From assembly GCF_026107375.2 (NCBI RefSeq), contig NZ_JAPCIA010000001.1:1116001-1180000 (forward strand): a stretch of DNA of 64,000 nt, read 5' to 3'. Positions within the stretch are counted from its first letter, which is position 1. Each line of letters opens with the position of its first letter. Source of the stretch: Sphingomonas sp. BT-65 (lineage in GTDB: Bacteria > Pseudomonadota > Alphaproteobacteria > Sphingomonadales > Sphingomonadaceae). The notes beneath the pieces were generated by a model. That model made no database searches. It saw nothing but the letters and a program-made list of their open reading frames with translations, and was not told where the DNA came from. This document shows positions 1 to 9,613 of the stretch, piece after piece. The translations under genes were made by a program, and so were the position numbers.

Positions 1-1049
1 CTTTCGGTCGCGACATAGACTTCGCCCGCGGGGACGTGGAAGCCCTCGGTATAGAGCTTGAAGTGGTGGATCAGCGCTTCCATCGAGCTCTTCATCTCGG
101 CGCGCTTGGGCGGCACCACCTTGCGGTCGAGCGAGGCGATCGGCCCGCCGGGCATCTCGTTGAGGCACTGCTTCATGATGCGCGCGGACTGATAGACTTC
201 CTCGACGCGGACCATGAAGCGGTCGTAGCAGTCGCCGCGCGTGCCGACCGGGATCTCGAAATCCATGCGATCATAGACGTCATAAGGCTGCGACTTGCGC
301 AGGTCCCACGGGATGCCCGCGGCGCGGATCATCGGGCCGGAGAAGCCCCATTTGATCGCGTCGTCGCGATTGACGATCGCGATGTCGACGTTGCGCTGCT
401 TGAAGATGCGGTTCTCCGCGACCAGGCTGATCGCATCGCCGAACAGCCGCGGCAGGCGCGTGTCGAGCCAGTCGGCGATGTCGGTGAGCAGCTTGAGCGG
501 CACATCCTGATGGACGCCGCCGGGGCGCAGGTAATTGTGGTGCATGCGCGCGCCGGACATGCGCTCGAAGAAGTTGAGACAGTCCTCGCGGATCTCGAAC
601 ATCCACAGGTTCGGCGTCATCGCGCCGACGTCCATCACGTGCGAACCGAGATTCAGCATGTGATTGCAGATGCGCGTCAGCTCAGCGAAGAACACGCGCA
701 GATACTGGGCGCGGACCGGCACTTCGAGGTCGAGCAGCTTCTCGACCGCGAGCACGAAGCTGTGCTCCATCGCCAGCGGCGAACAATAGTCGAGGCGGTC
801 CATATAGGGGAGCGCCTGGGTATAGGTCTTGTACTCGATCAGCTTCTCGGTGCCGCGGTGGAGCAGGCCGACATGCGGATCGATGCGCTCGATGATCTCG
901 CCGTCGAGCTCGGTGACGAGGCGCAGCACGCCGTGCGCCGCCGGATGCTGCGGGCCGAAGTTGATCGTGTAGTTGGCGATCTCCGTGTCGCCGACGGTGG
1001 GGTCGCTGTCGCTGGTGCGGCCGGCGATTTCGTCGAGATACTCGGCCAT
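1..1049 (-). CDS. nuoD: NADH-quinone oxidoreductase subunit D (partial, C-terminus outside window)
   Basis: The 49-kDa subunit of respiratory complex I. With NuoB it forms the quinone pocket in the peripheral arm at the inner membrane. The first 349 residues are visible and the frame stays open to the left edge, so the C-terminal part is outside the window. The family signature [14 protein letters not shown] is at residues 31-44, followed by [14 protein letters not shown] at about 62-75. The ATG shares its A with the TAA stop of nuoC (TAATG), so translation is probably coupled. It is the fourth gene of the nuoABCD run, and nuoE onward should follow outside the window. Confidence 0.97.
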   Translation of the reverse strand, partial: MAEYLDEIAGRTSDSDPTVGDTEIANYTINFGPQHPAAHGVLRLVTELDGEIIERIDPHVGLLHRGTEKLIEYKTYTQALPYMDRLDYCSPLAMEHSFVLAVEKLLDLEVPVRAQYLRVFFAELTRICNHMLNLGSHVMDVGAMTPNLWMFEIREDCLNFFERMSGARMHHNYLRPGGVHQDVPLKLLTDIADWLDTRLPRLFGDAISLVAENRIFKQRNVDIAIVNRDDAIKWGFSGPMIRAAGIPWDLRKSQPYDVYDRMDFEIPVGTRGDCYDRFMVRVEEVYQSARIMKQCLNEMPGGPIASLDRKVVPPKRAEMKSSMEALIHHFKLYTEGFHVPAGEVYVATE

Positions 1050-1957
1050 TATGCTTCACCCTCCCCCTTCTTCGCGCGCGGCTTGGCGGGCTTGCGGGGC
1101 TTCTTCACGACATCGGGGTCGGCGGGCTTGGCACCGGCCTCGGGCGAGGCCTTGCCGGCGCCCGTGTCGGCGGGGCTGTCGCTGGTCTTGGGCTTGCGCA
1201 CGCGCGCCCTGACCGGCTTGGCGGCAGCGTCGGCCTTGACCACCTGATCGGCGGTGACCGGCGAGGGCGCACCCTTCGCCTCGGGCACCGCGGCGACGGG
1301 TTTGGGAGGCGGCGGTGCGGGCGCGGCGGCAGTGGGCGGCGGAGGCGCCTTCTCGTCGCCCGGTAGCACGTACTGCGCGCCCTCCCACGGGCTCATGAAG
1401 TCGAAGTTGCGGAAATCCTGCGCGAGCTGGACCGGCTCGTACACCACGCGCTTGGCCTCTTCCGAATAGCGCAGCTCGACATAGCCCGAGAGCGGGAAGT
1501 CCTTGCGCTGCGGATGGCCGCGGAAGCCGTAATCGGTGAGGATGCGGCGCAGGTCCGAGTTACCCTCGAACAGCACGCCGTACATGTCGTAGACTTCGCG
1601 CTCGAGCCAGCCGGCGACCGGCCAGATGCCGGTGACGGTCGGCACCGGCTTCACCTCGTCAGTGGTCACGCGCACGCGGATGCGGTGGTTGCGGGTGTAG
1701 CTCAGCAGCATGTAGCAGACGTCGAACCGCTCGGGCCGCGCAGGATAGTCGACCCCGGCGATCTCCATCAGCGCCTGGTACTGCAGCATCGCGCCGTCGC
1801 GCAGCGCGATCATCGCCTCGACCAGGGACTCGCGCTTCACGGTCAGGTTGACCTCGCCAACCAGATCGGTCGCCTCGACCAGCATGTCGCCGAGCGCGGC
1901 CTGGGCAGCCGCGATCACGCCGTCATTGGCGGCATATTTCGGAGCGGGAGCCCTCAC
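1049..1957 (-). CDS. nuoC: NADH-quinone oxidoreductase subunit C with long C-terminal extension
   Basis: The 30-kDa subunit of complex I, in the peripheral arm. The conserved core covers roughly residues 25-195, with the family block [20 protein letters not shown] near residue 120, then [18 protein letters not shown] and the end of the fold at [12 protein letters not shown]. Family members usually stop soon after this. Here about 100 further residues follow, first Pro/Ala-rich and then Lys/Ala/Pro-rich ([16 protein letters not shown]), with no recognisable domain. The start overlaps the nuoB stop by four bases (ATGA) and the stop overlaps the nuoD start by one. The core assignment is certain; the role of the tail is unknown. 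Confidence 0.96.
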   Translation of the reverse strand: MRAPAPKYAANDGVIAAAQAALGDMLVEATDLVGEVNLTVKRESLVEAMIALRDGAMLQYQALMEIAGVDYPARPERFDVCYMLLSYTRNHRIRVRVTTDEVKPVPTVTGIWPVAGWLEREVYDMYGVLFEGNSDLRRILTDYGFRGHPQRKDFPLSGYVELRYSEEAKRVVYEPVQLAQDFRNFDFMSPWEGAQYVLPGDEKAPPPPTAAAPAPPPPKPVAAVPEAKGAPSPVTADQVVKADAAAKPVRARVRKPKTSDSPADTGAGKASPEAGAKPADPDVVKKPRKPAKPRAKKGEGEA

Positions 1958-2526
1958 CGCGTCACCGTGCCCGAACGGCGGATCTTCCGCTGGAGCTGCA
2001 TCACGCCGTAGAGCAGCGCCTCGGCGGTCGGCGGGCAGCCCGGGACGTAGATGTCGACCGGGACGATGCGGTCGCAGCCGCGCACGACGCTGTAGCTATA
2101 GTGGTAATAGCCGCCGCCATTGGCGCAGCTGCCCATCGAGATGACGTATTTGGGCTCCGACATCTGGTCGTAGACGCGGCGCAGCGCCGGGGCCATCTTG
2201 TTGCACAAAGTGCCCGCGACGATCATCACGTCCGACTGCCGCGGCGAAGCGCGCGGGGCGGCGCCGAAGCGCTCCATGTCGTAGCGCGGCATGTTGACGT
2301 GGATCATCTCGACCGCGCAGCAGGCGAGGCCGAAGGTCATCCACCACAGCGATCCGGTGCGCGCCCACTGGAACAGGTCCTCGGTCGAGGTGACAAGGAA
2401 GCCCTTGTCGCCGAGCTCGCCGTTGAGGTCGTTGAAGAACGTCTGGTCGGGCGCCACCATCGGCTGTCCGGCCATCGGTTGCCCTTGGGCGTTCAGGATC
2501 GAAGAAGTCTGGTTCACGTCGCTCAT
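1954..2526 (-). CDS. nuoB: NADH-quinone oxidoreductase subunit B
   Basis: The 20-kDa (PSST) subunit of complex I, which carries the terminal [4Fe-4S] cluster N2 that passes electrons to quinone. It has 190 residues. The ligand pattern is present: tandem Cys69-Cys70 in [10 protein letters not shown], Cys134 in [10 protein letters not shown] and Cys164 in [14 protein letters not shown]. The frame is open upstream, but the start at MSDVNQ is supported by the ATGA overlap with the nuoA stop and by family length. The stop overlaps the nuoC start in the same way, giving a tightly coupled operon. Confidence 0.97.
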   Translation of the reverse strand: MSDVNQTSSILNAQGQPMAGQPMVAPDQTFFNDLNGELGDKGFLVTSTEDLFQWARTGSLWWMTFGLACCAVEMIHVNMPRYDMERFGAAPRASPRQSDVMIVAGTLCNKMAPALRRVYDQMSEPKYVISMGSCANGGGYYHYSYSVVRGCDRIVPVDIYVPGCPPTAEALLYGVMQLQRKIRRSGTVTR

Positions 2527-2897
2527 TCCCAATCCAGCGCCCCGACTTTCCACGCATAGGCGAGGCCCAGCGCGAGTTCGGCGATGAAGATCATCATCGA
2601 GATCCACGCCGCCCAGCCGAGCTCGAACACGGTGACCGCCCAAGGGTAGAGGAACGCCGCTTCGAGGTCGAAGATGATGAAGAGGATCGCCACCAGGTAG
2701 AAGCGCACGTCGAACTGGCTGCGCGAATCCTCGAACGCCGGGAAGCCGCACTCATATTCGGTGAGCTTCTCAGGGTATGGCTGGTGCGTGCCGGTGAAGC
2801 GCGCGGCGATCATCGGCAGGAACACGAAGGCGCTCGACAGCACCAGCGCGACCCCCAGAAACAGCAGGATCGGCAGATATTCTGACAGGTCGACCAA
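2523..2897 (-). CDS. nuoA: NADH-quinone oxidoreductase subunit A
   Basis: A small membrane subunit of complex I with 124 residues and three predicted transmembrane helices, near residues 8-30, 65-85 and 92-115. The conserved loop [24 protein letters not shown], with its Cys, lies between helices 1 and 2 as in the family. It is the first gene of the nuo operon in this window. The 159 bases upstream to the divergent gene at 3057 must hold the operon promoter, but I see no site I can name there. Confidence 0.97.
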   Translation of the reverse strand: MVDLSEYLPILLFLGVALVLSSAFVFLPMIAARFTGTHQPYPEKLTEYECGFPAFEDSRSQFDVRFYLVAILFIIFDLEAAFLYPWAVTVFELGWAAWISMMIFIAELALGLAYAWKVGALDWE

Positions 2898-3056
2898 GAC
2901 AGCTCTCGCGGTTGCGGAATCTCGGGGTCGCTTTAGGCCGATGGGTGGGGGGCATCAAGGGCGGAAACCCTTGAGAATCACTCGCAACTGGAGGGGTGGC
3001 AAAGCGCGTGCCGGGCACTATGGTCGCCCTTTGTTCGAATCCGGACTGGGGCGCTC

Positions 3057-3528
3057 ATGGGGAAGTTCAAACTCGCGACGCTAATCGCCGCGACGATCGC
3101 CGGCACGATGCCGGCCGGGGCGCAGATCATGACCTCTAGCGACCCGGAACTGGTCGCCGAGCTGCTGCGCAGCGAGGGGTATCGCGCGGAACTGGTCCCC
3201 GCAAAGGGGGACGACGCCCCCCTGATCCGCAGTGGTGCGGGCGGAGTCAATTTCAGCATCTTCTTCAACGATTGCACGAAGGGCAAGGCGTCAGTCCGTG
3301 CAATTCTACGCCGGTTTCAGCAAGACGAAGATGGACGCCGCCAAGATGAACGAGTGGAATCGCGACAAGCGCTGGGGCCGTGCCTATATCGACAAGGAGG
3401 GGGATCCGGTCATCGAGATGGACATCAACATGGCTCCGGGCGGCATGGAGCGCGCGCTGTTTGCCGACAGTCTGGATATCTGGTCAAAGTTGCTCGGCGA
3501 ATTTCGGACACGAGTGTTCGCCGACTAG
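3057..3528 (+). pseudogene. YbjN-like secreted protein, interrupted by a frameshift
   Basis: The first frame begins MGKFKLATLIAATIAGTMPAGAQ, a good Sec signal peptide cut after about residue 22, and runs through DPELVAELLRSEGYRAEL and NFSIFFNDCTKGK. It then loses similarity at about 3290. The second frame takes up the family pattern at QSVQFYAGFSKTK and ends cleanly at EFRTRVFAD near 3528. The two halves join into one YbjN-domain protein of about 155 residues if one extra base (or two missing bases) near 3288-3296 is corrected. YbjN domains are often annotated as type III secretion chaperone-like; the function is unknown. This is either a real inactivating frameshift or a sequencing error. 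Confidence 0.75.
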
Positions 3529-3548
3529 CCCAAGCACCCGGTCAGGCG

Positions 3549-4364
3549 TCAGCGCAGCGAATTCGCCAGCAGCTTGTGCAGCTTGGAATGGAGCTGGTCG
3601 TTGGCGGCGAGCACCTCGCCCTTGGCCAGCGCATTGTCCTGCCCGCGAAAGTCGGTGACGAAGCCGCCCGCTTCCCTGACGATCAGGATGCCCGCGGCGA
3701 TGTCCCAGGCGTTGAGCTTGCTCTCCCAGAAGCCGTCGAAACGGCCCGCCGCAACCCAGGCGAGATCGAGCGCGGCCGAGCCGAAGCGGCGGATGCCGGC
3801 GACCTCGGGCGCGACCGCGCCGAAGATGCGGCTCCACTCGGCGAAATTGCCATGGCCGAGGAACGGGATGCCGGTCGCGATCAGCGCGTCGGCCATGTCC
3901 TTGCGCGCCGAGACGCGCAGCCGCTGGTCCTGCAGCCAGGCGCCGCGGCCCTTCTCGGCCCAGAAGCTCTCGTCGGTGATCGGCTGGTAGATATAGCCAT
4001 GCGTGATCTCGGGCTTGCCCTGCGCGCCGCGGGGGTCCTCGACCGCGATCGACATGCAGAAATGCGGGATGCCGTGGAGGAAGTTGCTGGTGCCGTCGAG
4101 CGGATCGATGATCCAGCGCGGCTTGTCGGGGTCGCCCTCGATCACCCCGCCCTCTTCGAGCAGGAAGCCCCAGTCGGGCCGCGCCTTGCGCAATTCCTCG
4201 ACCAGGGTCTCCTCGGCGCGCTTGTCGGCCATCGACACGAAATCGGCCGGCCCCTTGCGGCTCACCTGGAGGTGCTGGACCTCGTTGAAGTCGCGTCGCA
4301 GCCGCGGCCCCGCCTTGCGCGCGGCGCGCTCGATGACGGTGATGAGGCCGGAGTGGGAAACCAT
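3549..4364 (-). CDS. Inositol monophosphatase family protein (SuhB-like)
   Basis: A Mg-dependent sugar/inositol phosphatase of the FIG superfamily with 271 residues, the usual family length. Metal-site motifs are visible: EEGG near residue 70, WIIDPLDGTSNFLHG at about 84-98, and the C-terminal signature LNAWDIAAGILIVREAGG at about 219-236. In proteobacteria such proteins include SuhB, which also binds the transcription machinery, and histidinol-phosphate or inositol phosphatases. The substrate cannot be told from sequence. It is cytoplasmic and convergent with the YbjN remnant. Confidence 0.93.
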   Translation of the reverse strand: MVSHSGLITVIERAARKAGPRLRRDFNEVQHLQVSRKGPADFVSMADKRAEETLVEELRKARPDWGFLLEEGGVIEGDPDKPRWIIDPLDGTSNFLHGIPHFCMSIAVEDPRGAQGKPEITHGYIYQPITDESFWAEKGRGAWLQDQRLRVSARKDMADALIATGIPFLGHGNFAEWSRIFGAVAPEVAGIRRFGSAALDLAWVAAGRFDGFWESKLNAWDIAAGILIVREAGGFVTDFRGQDNALAKGEVLAANDQLHSKLHKLLANSLR

Positions 4365-4373
4365 GGCAACTTT

Positions 4374-4519
4374 CTCCCCCTCCCTGGCAAGGGAGGGGCT
4401 AGGGGTGGGTCAGCGACGGCAAAGGCTCGATGCCTCCGGCGGCGCTCTATACGGGTGAGGGCGGAAAGGCGAGCTGCACTCGCCACCCACCCCCGACCCC
4501 TCCCTTGCAGGGAGGGGAG
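4374..4519. repeat. Imperfect inverted repeat between the phosphatase gene and efp
   Basis: The arm at about 4374-4410 (CTCCCTGGCAAGGGAGGGG then GGGTGGGT) is mirrored at about 4484-4519 (ACCCACCC then CCCCTCCCTTGCAGGGAGGGG). Each arm also contains its own short hairpin around CCCT..AGGG. It fills almost all of the space between two minus-strand genes. It resembles the palindromic intergenic elements common in sphingomonads and may fold in the efp 3' UTR. No transposase is nearby. Confidence 0.7.
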
Positions 4520-4524
4520 TTCAA

Positions 4525-5088
4525 TCAGTCAGCGCGCCGTACGTAGGTCTGCTCGTACACGTCAACGACGATGCGCGTGCCCGAAGCGATGTGCGGCGGG
4601 ACCATGATGCGCACGCCATTGTCGAGGATCGCGGGCTTGTAGCTCGACGAGGCGGTCTGGCCCTTCACCACGGCATCGGCCTCGACGATCGTCGCCTCGA
4701 TCGTGTCGGGCAGCTGGACACTGATCGCCTCTTCCTCATAGAGCTCCATGACCACGTCCATGCCGTCCTGCAGGAACGCCGCGGCGTCGCCGAGCAGGTC
4801 GCGCGGCAGCGTGGTCTGGTCATAGGTTTCCTTGTCCATGAAGACGAGCATGTCGCCCTCGGGATAGAGGAACTGGAAATCCTTGGTGTCGAGCCGGATG
4901 CGCTCGACGGTCTCGGCCGAGCGGAAGCGGACGTTGTTCTTGCGGCCGTCGCGCAGGTTCTTCATCTCGACCTGCATGTACGCGCCGCCCTTGCCCGGCT
5001 GCGTGTGCTGGATCTTGACCGCGCGCCAGATGCCGCCTTCATATTCGATGATGTTGCCGGGACGGATGTCCACGCCGCTGATCTTCAT
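4525..5088 (-). CDS. efp: Translation elongation factor P
   Basis: A ribosome-binding factor that relieves stalling at polyproline stretches. It has 187 residues and three beta-barrel domains, the standard EF-P length. The modified-lysine loop reads [10 protein letters not shown] with Lys33 at its tip. The C-terminal signature ([18 protein letters not shown]) ends the protein. The start [12 protein letters not shown] matches the family. No epmA/epmB modification gene is visible nearby. The frame is open upstream but overlaps the M23 peptidase region, so the ATG at 5088 is the proper start. Confidence 0.98.
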   Translation of the reverse strand: MKISGVDIRPGNIIEYEGGIWRAVKIQHTQPGKGGAYMQVEMKNLRDGRKNNVRFRSAETVERIRLDTKDFQFLYPEGDMLVFMDKETYDQTTLPRDLLGDAAAFLQDGMDVVMELYEEEAISVQLPDTIEATIVEADAVVKGQTASSSYKPAILDNGVRIMVPPHIASGTRIVVDVYEQTYVRRAD

Positions 5089-5129
5089 GGGATCGAACCT
5101 ATAGTGCTGAGAAAGAACAGGCGCGCGCC

Positions 5130-5729
5130 TTAGCGGGGAGACGGCGCTCCCGCAAGCAGCGGATAAGGGTCCACCGGCGTTCCCTGCCACCAGCGCTCGC
5201 CCGGCGCCATCGTCGCGACCGCGAAATGGAGGTGATAATTGCCCGGCCCGGCATTGCCGGTGTCGCCGACATAGGCGAGCGTCTCGCCCGCGCGGACCTG
5301 CCGTCCCTCGGCCATGCCCGGCGCATAGCCGCGCAGATGGGCATAGTAGAGCATCCAGCGCCCGCCCGCGGCGCGCTGGTAGAGCGTCACGCCCCCGCCG
5401 CCCTTGGAGAAATAGAGCTTCTCCACCATGCCGTCGGCCGCGGCGACCACCGGCGTGCCGGCAGGCGCCATGATGTCGAGACCCTGGTGCCCGCGCATGC
5501 CGCCGCGCGCCTCGCCCCAATTGCTGTGCAGCGTCGCGACGTCGACGCCCTGCACCGGCACGAGGAAGGCGGGTGCGGGTCCGGCTTCCACGACGGGAGG
5601 CGGCTCAGCACTCTGTGCAGGCGGCGCTTCGGGCTGCGGCTCGATGACGCGGATCGTCGCAGCGAGGAACAGGATCACGCCCGCAGCACAGGCGAACACG
5701 GTCCAGCCGACGATCCGCAGCACGCTCAT
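5130..5729 (-). CDS. M23 family (LytM-type) metallopeptidase, membrane-anchored
   Basis: A predicted peptidoglycan endopeptidase of 199 residues. An N-terminal membrane anchor at about residues 6-25 ([20 protein letters not shown]) and a proline-rich linker (31-55) precede a LytM/M23 domain. The zinc ligands are visible: His81 and Asp85 in [15 protein letters not shown] and His168 in NYHLHF, plus His131 in YYAHL. All key residues are present, so it should be active. The ATG overlaps the stop of the L,D-transpeptidase gene by four bases, pairing a cross-link cutter with a cross-link maker. Confidence 0.93.
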   Translation of the reverse strand: MSVLRIVGWTVFACAAGVILFLAATIRVIEPQPEAPPAQSAEPPPVVEAGPAPAFLVPVQGVDVATLHSNWGEARGGMRGHQGLDIMAPAGTPVVAAADGMVEKLYFSKGGGGVTLYQRAAGGRWMLYYAHLRGYAPGMAEGRQVRAGETLAYVGDTGNAGPGNYHLHFAVATMAPGERWWQGTPVDPYPLLAGAPSPR

Positions 5730-6772
5730 TCCTGGAACACCGCGGGCGTCCCCGGCTCGACCATCAGCGCCAGCCGCGCCGCGTCCCAGTTGGCCAGGCG
5801 GATGCAGCCATGGCTTTCGCTGCGGCCGATCAGATGGGGCTCGGGCGTGCCGTGGATGCCGTAATGCTCCTTGCTGAGATCGATCCACACCACGCCCACC
5901 GGACTGTTAGGGCCGGGCGGCAGCAACGCTTCAGGCTTCTTGTCGGAAACATCCCAGAAAAGCTTGGGATTATAGTGGAAATCCGGATTGGTCGCGATGC
6001 CGCGGACCTTCCAGCTGCCGATCGGCAGCGGATCTTTGGTGCTGCCCGTGGTGACGTTGAACTGCGCGGCGAGCTTGCCGTCCCTGCCGAACACGCGCAG
6101 CACCTTGTCGGACTTGTCGACGACGATGCGCCCTGCCTTGGGCTGGACGGCGTTGACGTTGAGGTCATCCAGCGTCTTGCGCCATTCGGGCTTCAGATCC
6201 GCCGGATAGTTGCGCGAGGCGGGGATGGCGTTGGGGAACTGCACCGGCACACCGGGCGCGAGATGGGTGTCGGGGCTGTTGAGCTCGATCAGCACCTCGG
6301 GCGTGGTGTGGAACATCTCCGCGAGCTTCTCCAGCGCCGAGCGATAGCCCATCGTCTTGAGCTTGGCCTGCGCCTGCGGGTCCTTGGGGAACGGCCGCAC
6401 ATAGGGGCCGGCGAGCATTTCGGGGGTGAGCCGGATGAAACGCGTCGGCCGGATCGCGCGGTGCTGATGCAGCGCCTGGAGCGTTAGCTGGTCGGCCTTG
6501 CCTGTCACCGGAAGCTGGCGCGAGATCTGGAAACCCTTGAGCGCGGCGGTGAGCGACTGGCCCTCGCGCCCATCGAGAACGCCGGGCGGGAAGCCGAGAT
6601 GGTCGAGGATGACCTGCACATGCAGGATATCCTGGCTGAGCACTGGGCGCTGCGCGGTCGCGGTCGCGGTCTTTTTCGGTTGGCTTGCCTGTTGCCCAAG
6701 CGCCGCCGTTCCGGCCAGCGCCACCGTCCCGACGATCCCCGCAATCACGCTTCGCACGCAACCTCTCCACAT
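5726..6772 (-). CDS. L,D-transpeptidase with peptidoglycan-binding domain
   Basis: An exported YkuD-family enzyme of 348 residues that makes 3-3 cross-links or attaches proteins to peptidoglycan. It has a signal peptide (residues 1-26), then a PG_binding_1-like repeat at about 44-102 (ILDHLGFPPGVLDG..LKGFQ), a short LysM-like middle part (MFHTTPEVLIELN) and the YkuD domain at about 213-346. The catalytic signature is complete: HGTPEPHLIGR from residue 307 and SHGCIRLANWD from 320, with Cys323 as nucleophile. It is the first gene of the pair with the downstream M23 peptidase. Confidence 0.95.
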   Translation of the reverse strand: MWRGCVRSVIAGIVGTVALAGTAALGQQASQPKKTATATAQRPVLSQDILHVQVILDHLGFPPGVLDGREGQSLTAALKGFQISRQLPVTGKADQLTLQALHQHRAIRPTRFIRLTPEMLAGPYVRPFPKDPQAQAKLKTMGYRSALEKLAEMFHTTPEVLIELNSPDTHLAPGVPVQFPNAIPASRNYPADLKPEWRKTLDDLNVNAVQPKAGRIVVDKSDKVLRVFGRDGKLAAQFNVTTGSTKDPLPIGSWKVRGIATNPDFHYNPKLFWDVSDKKPEALLPPGPNSPVGVVWIDLSKEHYGIHGTPEPHLIGRSESHGCIRLANWDAARLALMVEPGTPAVFQE

Positions 6773-6814
6773 TGTTTCAGGGAGATAACGAGGAAGCGCG
6801 CCCGCGGTTTCCCG

Positions 6815-7243
6815 TCAATAGCGCCGGCGCAGCCGCTCGACCGTCTCGGTGGGCTTGGGCTTGTGATAAACCTTTCCGCCCTCCTCCTCGATCCGGCACT
6901 CCTCCTCAAGGTCGTGGCGGATGCGCTCAATCTCGGTATCGCTCATATGCTCGATGCCGACGAACTGGCCGCGCGCCTTGTCGACCGCGCGGATCAGCTC
7001 GTCGAGCTTGGCCTGCATCGCCGCGGCGTCGCGATTCTGCGAGTTCTGGATCAGGAACACCATCAGGAAGGTGACGATCGTGGTCGAGGTGTTCACGATC
7101 AGCTGCCAGGTGTCCGAATAGCCGAACATCGGCCCGGTCGCGCCCCACACGATGATCAGCAGCACCGCGACGATGAAGGCGAGCGGCTGGCCGCTGAGCG
7201 CGGCGATGCGCCCGGCGACCACGGTGAAGATACGGTCGAGCAA
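6815..7243 (-). CDS. Low-affinity iron permease family protein
   Basis: 142 residues with two membrane helices (about 17-37 and 47-68), then a charged cytoplasmic tail. The segment IVWGATGPMFGYSDTWQLIVNTSTTIVTFLMVFLIQNSQNRD matches the bacterial half-size relatives of fungal Fet4 low-affinity Fe/Cu permeases. The bacterial members are conserved but poorly studied, so metal transport is a family-level inference. It lies 15 bp downstream of thiE on the same strand. Confidence 0.85.
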   Translation of the reverse strand: MLDRIFTVVAGRIAALSGQPLAFIVAVLLIIVWGATGPMFGYSDTWQLIVNTSTTIVTFLMVFLIQNSQNRDAAAMQAKLDELIRAVDKARGQFVGIEHMSDTEIERIRHDLEEECRIEEEGGKVYHKPKPTETVERLRRRY

Positions 7244-7258
7244 GGGCGCCTCCTGCCG

Positions 7259-7942
7259 TTACGCCCCCGCAAGGACGCGATGGAACCGCTGAACGGCCTC
7301 GGCTTCGTCGAAGTTCCATACCGCGCCCGACACCGCGAGGAAATCCGCCCCGGCAGCAACCAGCGGCGCGGCATTGTCCGCCGTGATCCCGCCGATCGCG
7401 ACGCAGGGCAACTCGAACAGCGTCGTCCACCACGACAGGATCGCCGGATCGGGGCGATGCGTCGTCTCCTTGGTCGTCGTCGGATAGAAGGCGCCGAACG
7501 CGACATAGTCGGCGCCCGCCTCCCCCGCTTCCATCGCGAGATGGCGGCTGTCGTGGCAGGTCACGCCGATCTGCGCCGAGGGGCCGAGGATCGCGCGCGC
7601 CTCGCGCGGGTCGCCATCGCCCTGCCCCAGATGCACGCCGTCGGCGCCGAGCCGCTTCGCCAGGCTGACGCTGTCGTTGACGATGAACGCGACCTCGCGA
7701 TCGGCGCAGACGCGCAGCAGCGGCTCGGCGAGACGCGCCGCCTCGTGCTGGTCGATGTCCTTCACACGGAACTGGAACGCCGCGACTGGGCCGGCGTCGA
7801 GCGCGCGGGCGAGCCGGTCGGCGAACCCGCCCGTCACGTCGAGCGGCGAGATCAAATAGAGCTGGCAGGCCGGGCGCTTATCGTCGCGCACGAACTGCGC
7901 GGCGAATTCGGGGCCGAGCGGAGGCAGATCGTCTTCGTCCAT
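7259..7942 (-). CDS. thiE: Thiamine phosphate synthase
   Basis: Couples HMP pyrophosphate with HET-phosphate to form thiamine monophosphate in the cytoplasm. It has 227 residues and a TIM-barrel fold. Family motifs are visible: FQFRVKD near residue 56, FIVND, GADGVHLGQGDGD (about 105-117), IGVTCHDSRH, ADYVAFGAFYPTTTKE (about 144-159) and the phosphate-binding IGGITADNA near 186. It has about 25 more N-terminal residues than minimal ThiE, so a later start is possible. No TPP riboswitch is visible in the 15-bp gap to the upstream MFS gene. Confidence 0.93.
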   Translation of the reverse strand: MDEDDLPPLGPEFAAQFVRDDKRPACQLYLISPLDVTGGFADRLARALDAGPVAAFQFRVKDIDQHEAARLAEPLLRVCADREVAFIVNDSVSLAKRLGADGVHLGQGDGDPREARAILGPSAQIGVTCHDSRHLAMEAGEAGADYVAFGAFYPTTTKETTHRPDPAILSWWTTLFELPCVAIGGITADNAAPLVAAGADFLAVSGAVWNFDEAEAVQRFHRVLAGA

Positions 7943-7957
7943 CGCGCCGCCCTATCT

Positions 7958-9538
7958 TCAGTAGCCCGACTTGTCGAACACATGGCCCTCGGGATCGAGG
8001 TCGCGCAGGTCGCGCCCGCGCGTCTCCTTGCCGAAGCGCCATACCAGCAGCAGCGCGAGCGCGGTGGGCAGCGCGATCAGCCAGGCCGAGGTGCCGAGCG
8101 CGGGGATCATCGCCGCGATGCTGAGCAATTGCGCGAACACCCCGCCGAGCTTGCTGCACGCCGCGATCCAGCCGGTCGCCCGCCCGCGGATGCGCAGCGG
8201 GAAACTCTCGGCGGCATAGGGCAGCAGCATCGCGATGATGCCGTTGCTCCCGACGATCAGCAGCGCGACGGGGAGCACCGGGCTGCCCCCGCCCGAATGA
8301 TCGAGCCACAGCACCCCGCCCAGCCCCGCCAGCGTCACCGCGATCGCCAGGATCAGCGAATATTTGGTGCTCCAGGCGTGATAGATCCACGCGACGAGGA
8401 ACACCGTGGGCAGCGCGATCAGTGCCGAGGCGGCGAGCAGGCCGCTGGACAGCTCCATCGAATAGCCGCGCGCGACCAGCTCGACCGGGAGCCACAGCAG
8501 CAGTCCGAAATTGACCAGGCCCCAGCAGATCGCGGCGAGGCTCAACGCGGCGAGCTTGCCGGCGAAGGCGCGGCCGGTGAGCGGTGTGGCGGTACCGCGC
8601 GCGGCTGCCGGGACTGCGGCCGTCGCGACCTTCTGCACCGCCGACCCGAACTGCGCCATCACGCGCTGCGCCTCTTCGGTGCGCCCGCGCGCCATCAGGA
8701 ACTTGGCGGATTCGGGGATCAGCCCGCCGAGCAGCACGAGCAGCAGCCCGCTCGGCAGATTGGCGAGCCACAGGATGCGCCAGCTGAACACCGGCTCGAG
8801 CCAGGTCGCGATCAGGCTCGCCGCGGCATAGCCGCCCACCGCGCCGAGCCCGCCGACCAGCACCAGGCTCCAGCCGCGGTGGCGGCTCGGCATCATCTCG
8901 GCGAGCAGCGCATAGGTGACCGGGAGCATGCCGCCCGCCGCCGCGCCCATCAGGAAGCACATGCCGACATTCCAGGCGAGCGAGGGCATCGCCCCGCAGA
9001 TCGAGGTGCCGACGAACATCACCGCGGAGAGCAGGATCGAGGCCTTGCGCCCGTAGAGATCGGCGACCCAGCCCCACAGGAACGAGCCGACCACGGTGCC
9101 GCACAATGCGAAGAACGGCACCAGCGAGACGGTCGCGCGCGGCACGCCATATTCGCGGATCATGCCTGGAATGGTGAAGCCGAGGCTGGCTGGCTTCATG
9201 ATGTCGATCACCAGCGCCACCACCAGCACCAGCATCAGCCGCCAATGCGCCCATGACAGCGGCGCATCCTCGGGCGCGGCAACCACCAGCCCCTCCGACG
9301 CGGCGCGCTGCGCGGCAAGGTTGCGCGGCAGCAGGCCATAGGCGGCGACGCCAATGCCGCCGATGATGATCCACATCCCCGCGATCATGCCGCTGTCCAT
9401 CGGCATTCCGGCCATGTGGAAGCCCATCGACCGGCCCATCCAGAACATCGGCAGGTGCAGCACGACACCGATCGTCACCGCGATCACGCCGATCGCGAAT
9501 GCCCATAGCCGCCGGTCCGAAAGTGCGATCCCTGCCAT
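7958..9538 (-). CDS. MFS transporter with two extra N-terminal membrane helices
   Basis: Major facilitator superfamily permease of 526 residues. The MFS signature between helices 2 and 3 reads GWVADLYGRKASI, and LIPESAKFLMARGRTEEAQRVM resembles the loop of the sugar/aromatic-acid porter branch. The region before the first canonical helix holds two additional hydrophobic segments (about residues 14-34 and 50-68) separated by a Met/Gly-rich stretch. The start at 9538 is preferred over the in-frame codon at 9571 because GGGGAG lies a few bases upstream. The substrate is unknown. It forms a minus-strand run with thiE. Confidence 0.88.
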   Translation of the reverse strand: MAGIALSDRRLWAFAIGVIAVTIGVVLHLPMFWMGRSMGFHMAGMPMDSGMIAGMWIIIGGIGVAAYGLLPRNLAAQRAASEGLVVAAPEDAPLSWAHWRLMLVLVVALVIDIMKPASLGFTIPGMIREYGVPRATVSLVPFFALCGTVVGSFLWGWVADLYGRKASILLSAVMFVGTSICGAMPSLAWNVGMCFLMGAAAGGMLPVTYALLAEMMPSRHRGWSLVLVGGLGAVGGYAAASLIATWLEPVFSWRILWLANLPSGLLLVLLGGLIPESAKFLMARGRTEEAQRVMAQFGSAVQKVATAAVPAAARGTATPLTGRAFAGKLAALSLAAICWGLVNFGLLLWLPVELVARGYSMELSSGLLAASALIALPTVFLVAWIYHAWSTKYSLILAIAVTLAGLGGVLWLDHSGGGSPVLPVALLIVGSNGIIAMLLPYAAESFPLRIRGRATGWIAACSKLGGVFAQLLSIAAMIPALGTSAWLIALPTALALLLVWRFGKETRGRDLRDLDPEGHVFDKSGY

Positions 9539-9613
9539 GCGTCTCCCCGTTCCCCAATTCGTTTCGAGCACGCATTCATGCGCGTGTCACCCGCGGCTGG
9601 CTAGACCCGTGCG

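Noticed and set aside
6599..9256. A very long plus-strand open frame opposite thiE and the MFS gene
   Set aside because: It is the antisense shadow of high-GC genes; its Arg/Asp/Ala-rich composition has no domain, and the minus-strand proteins match known families.
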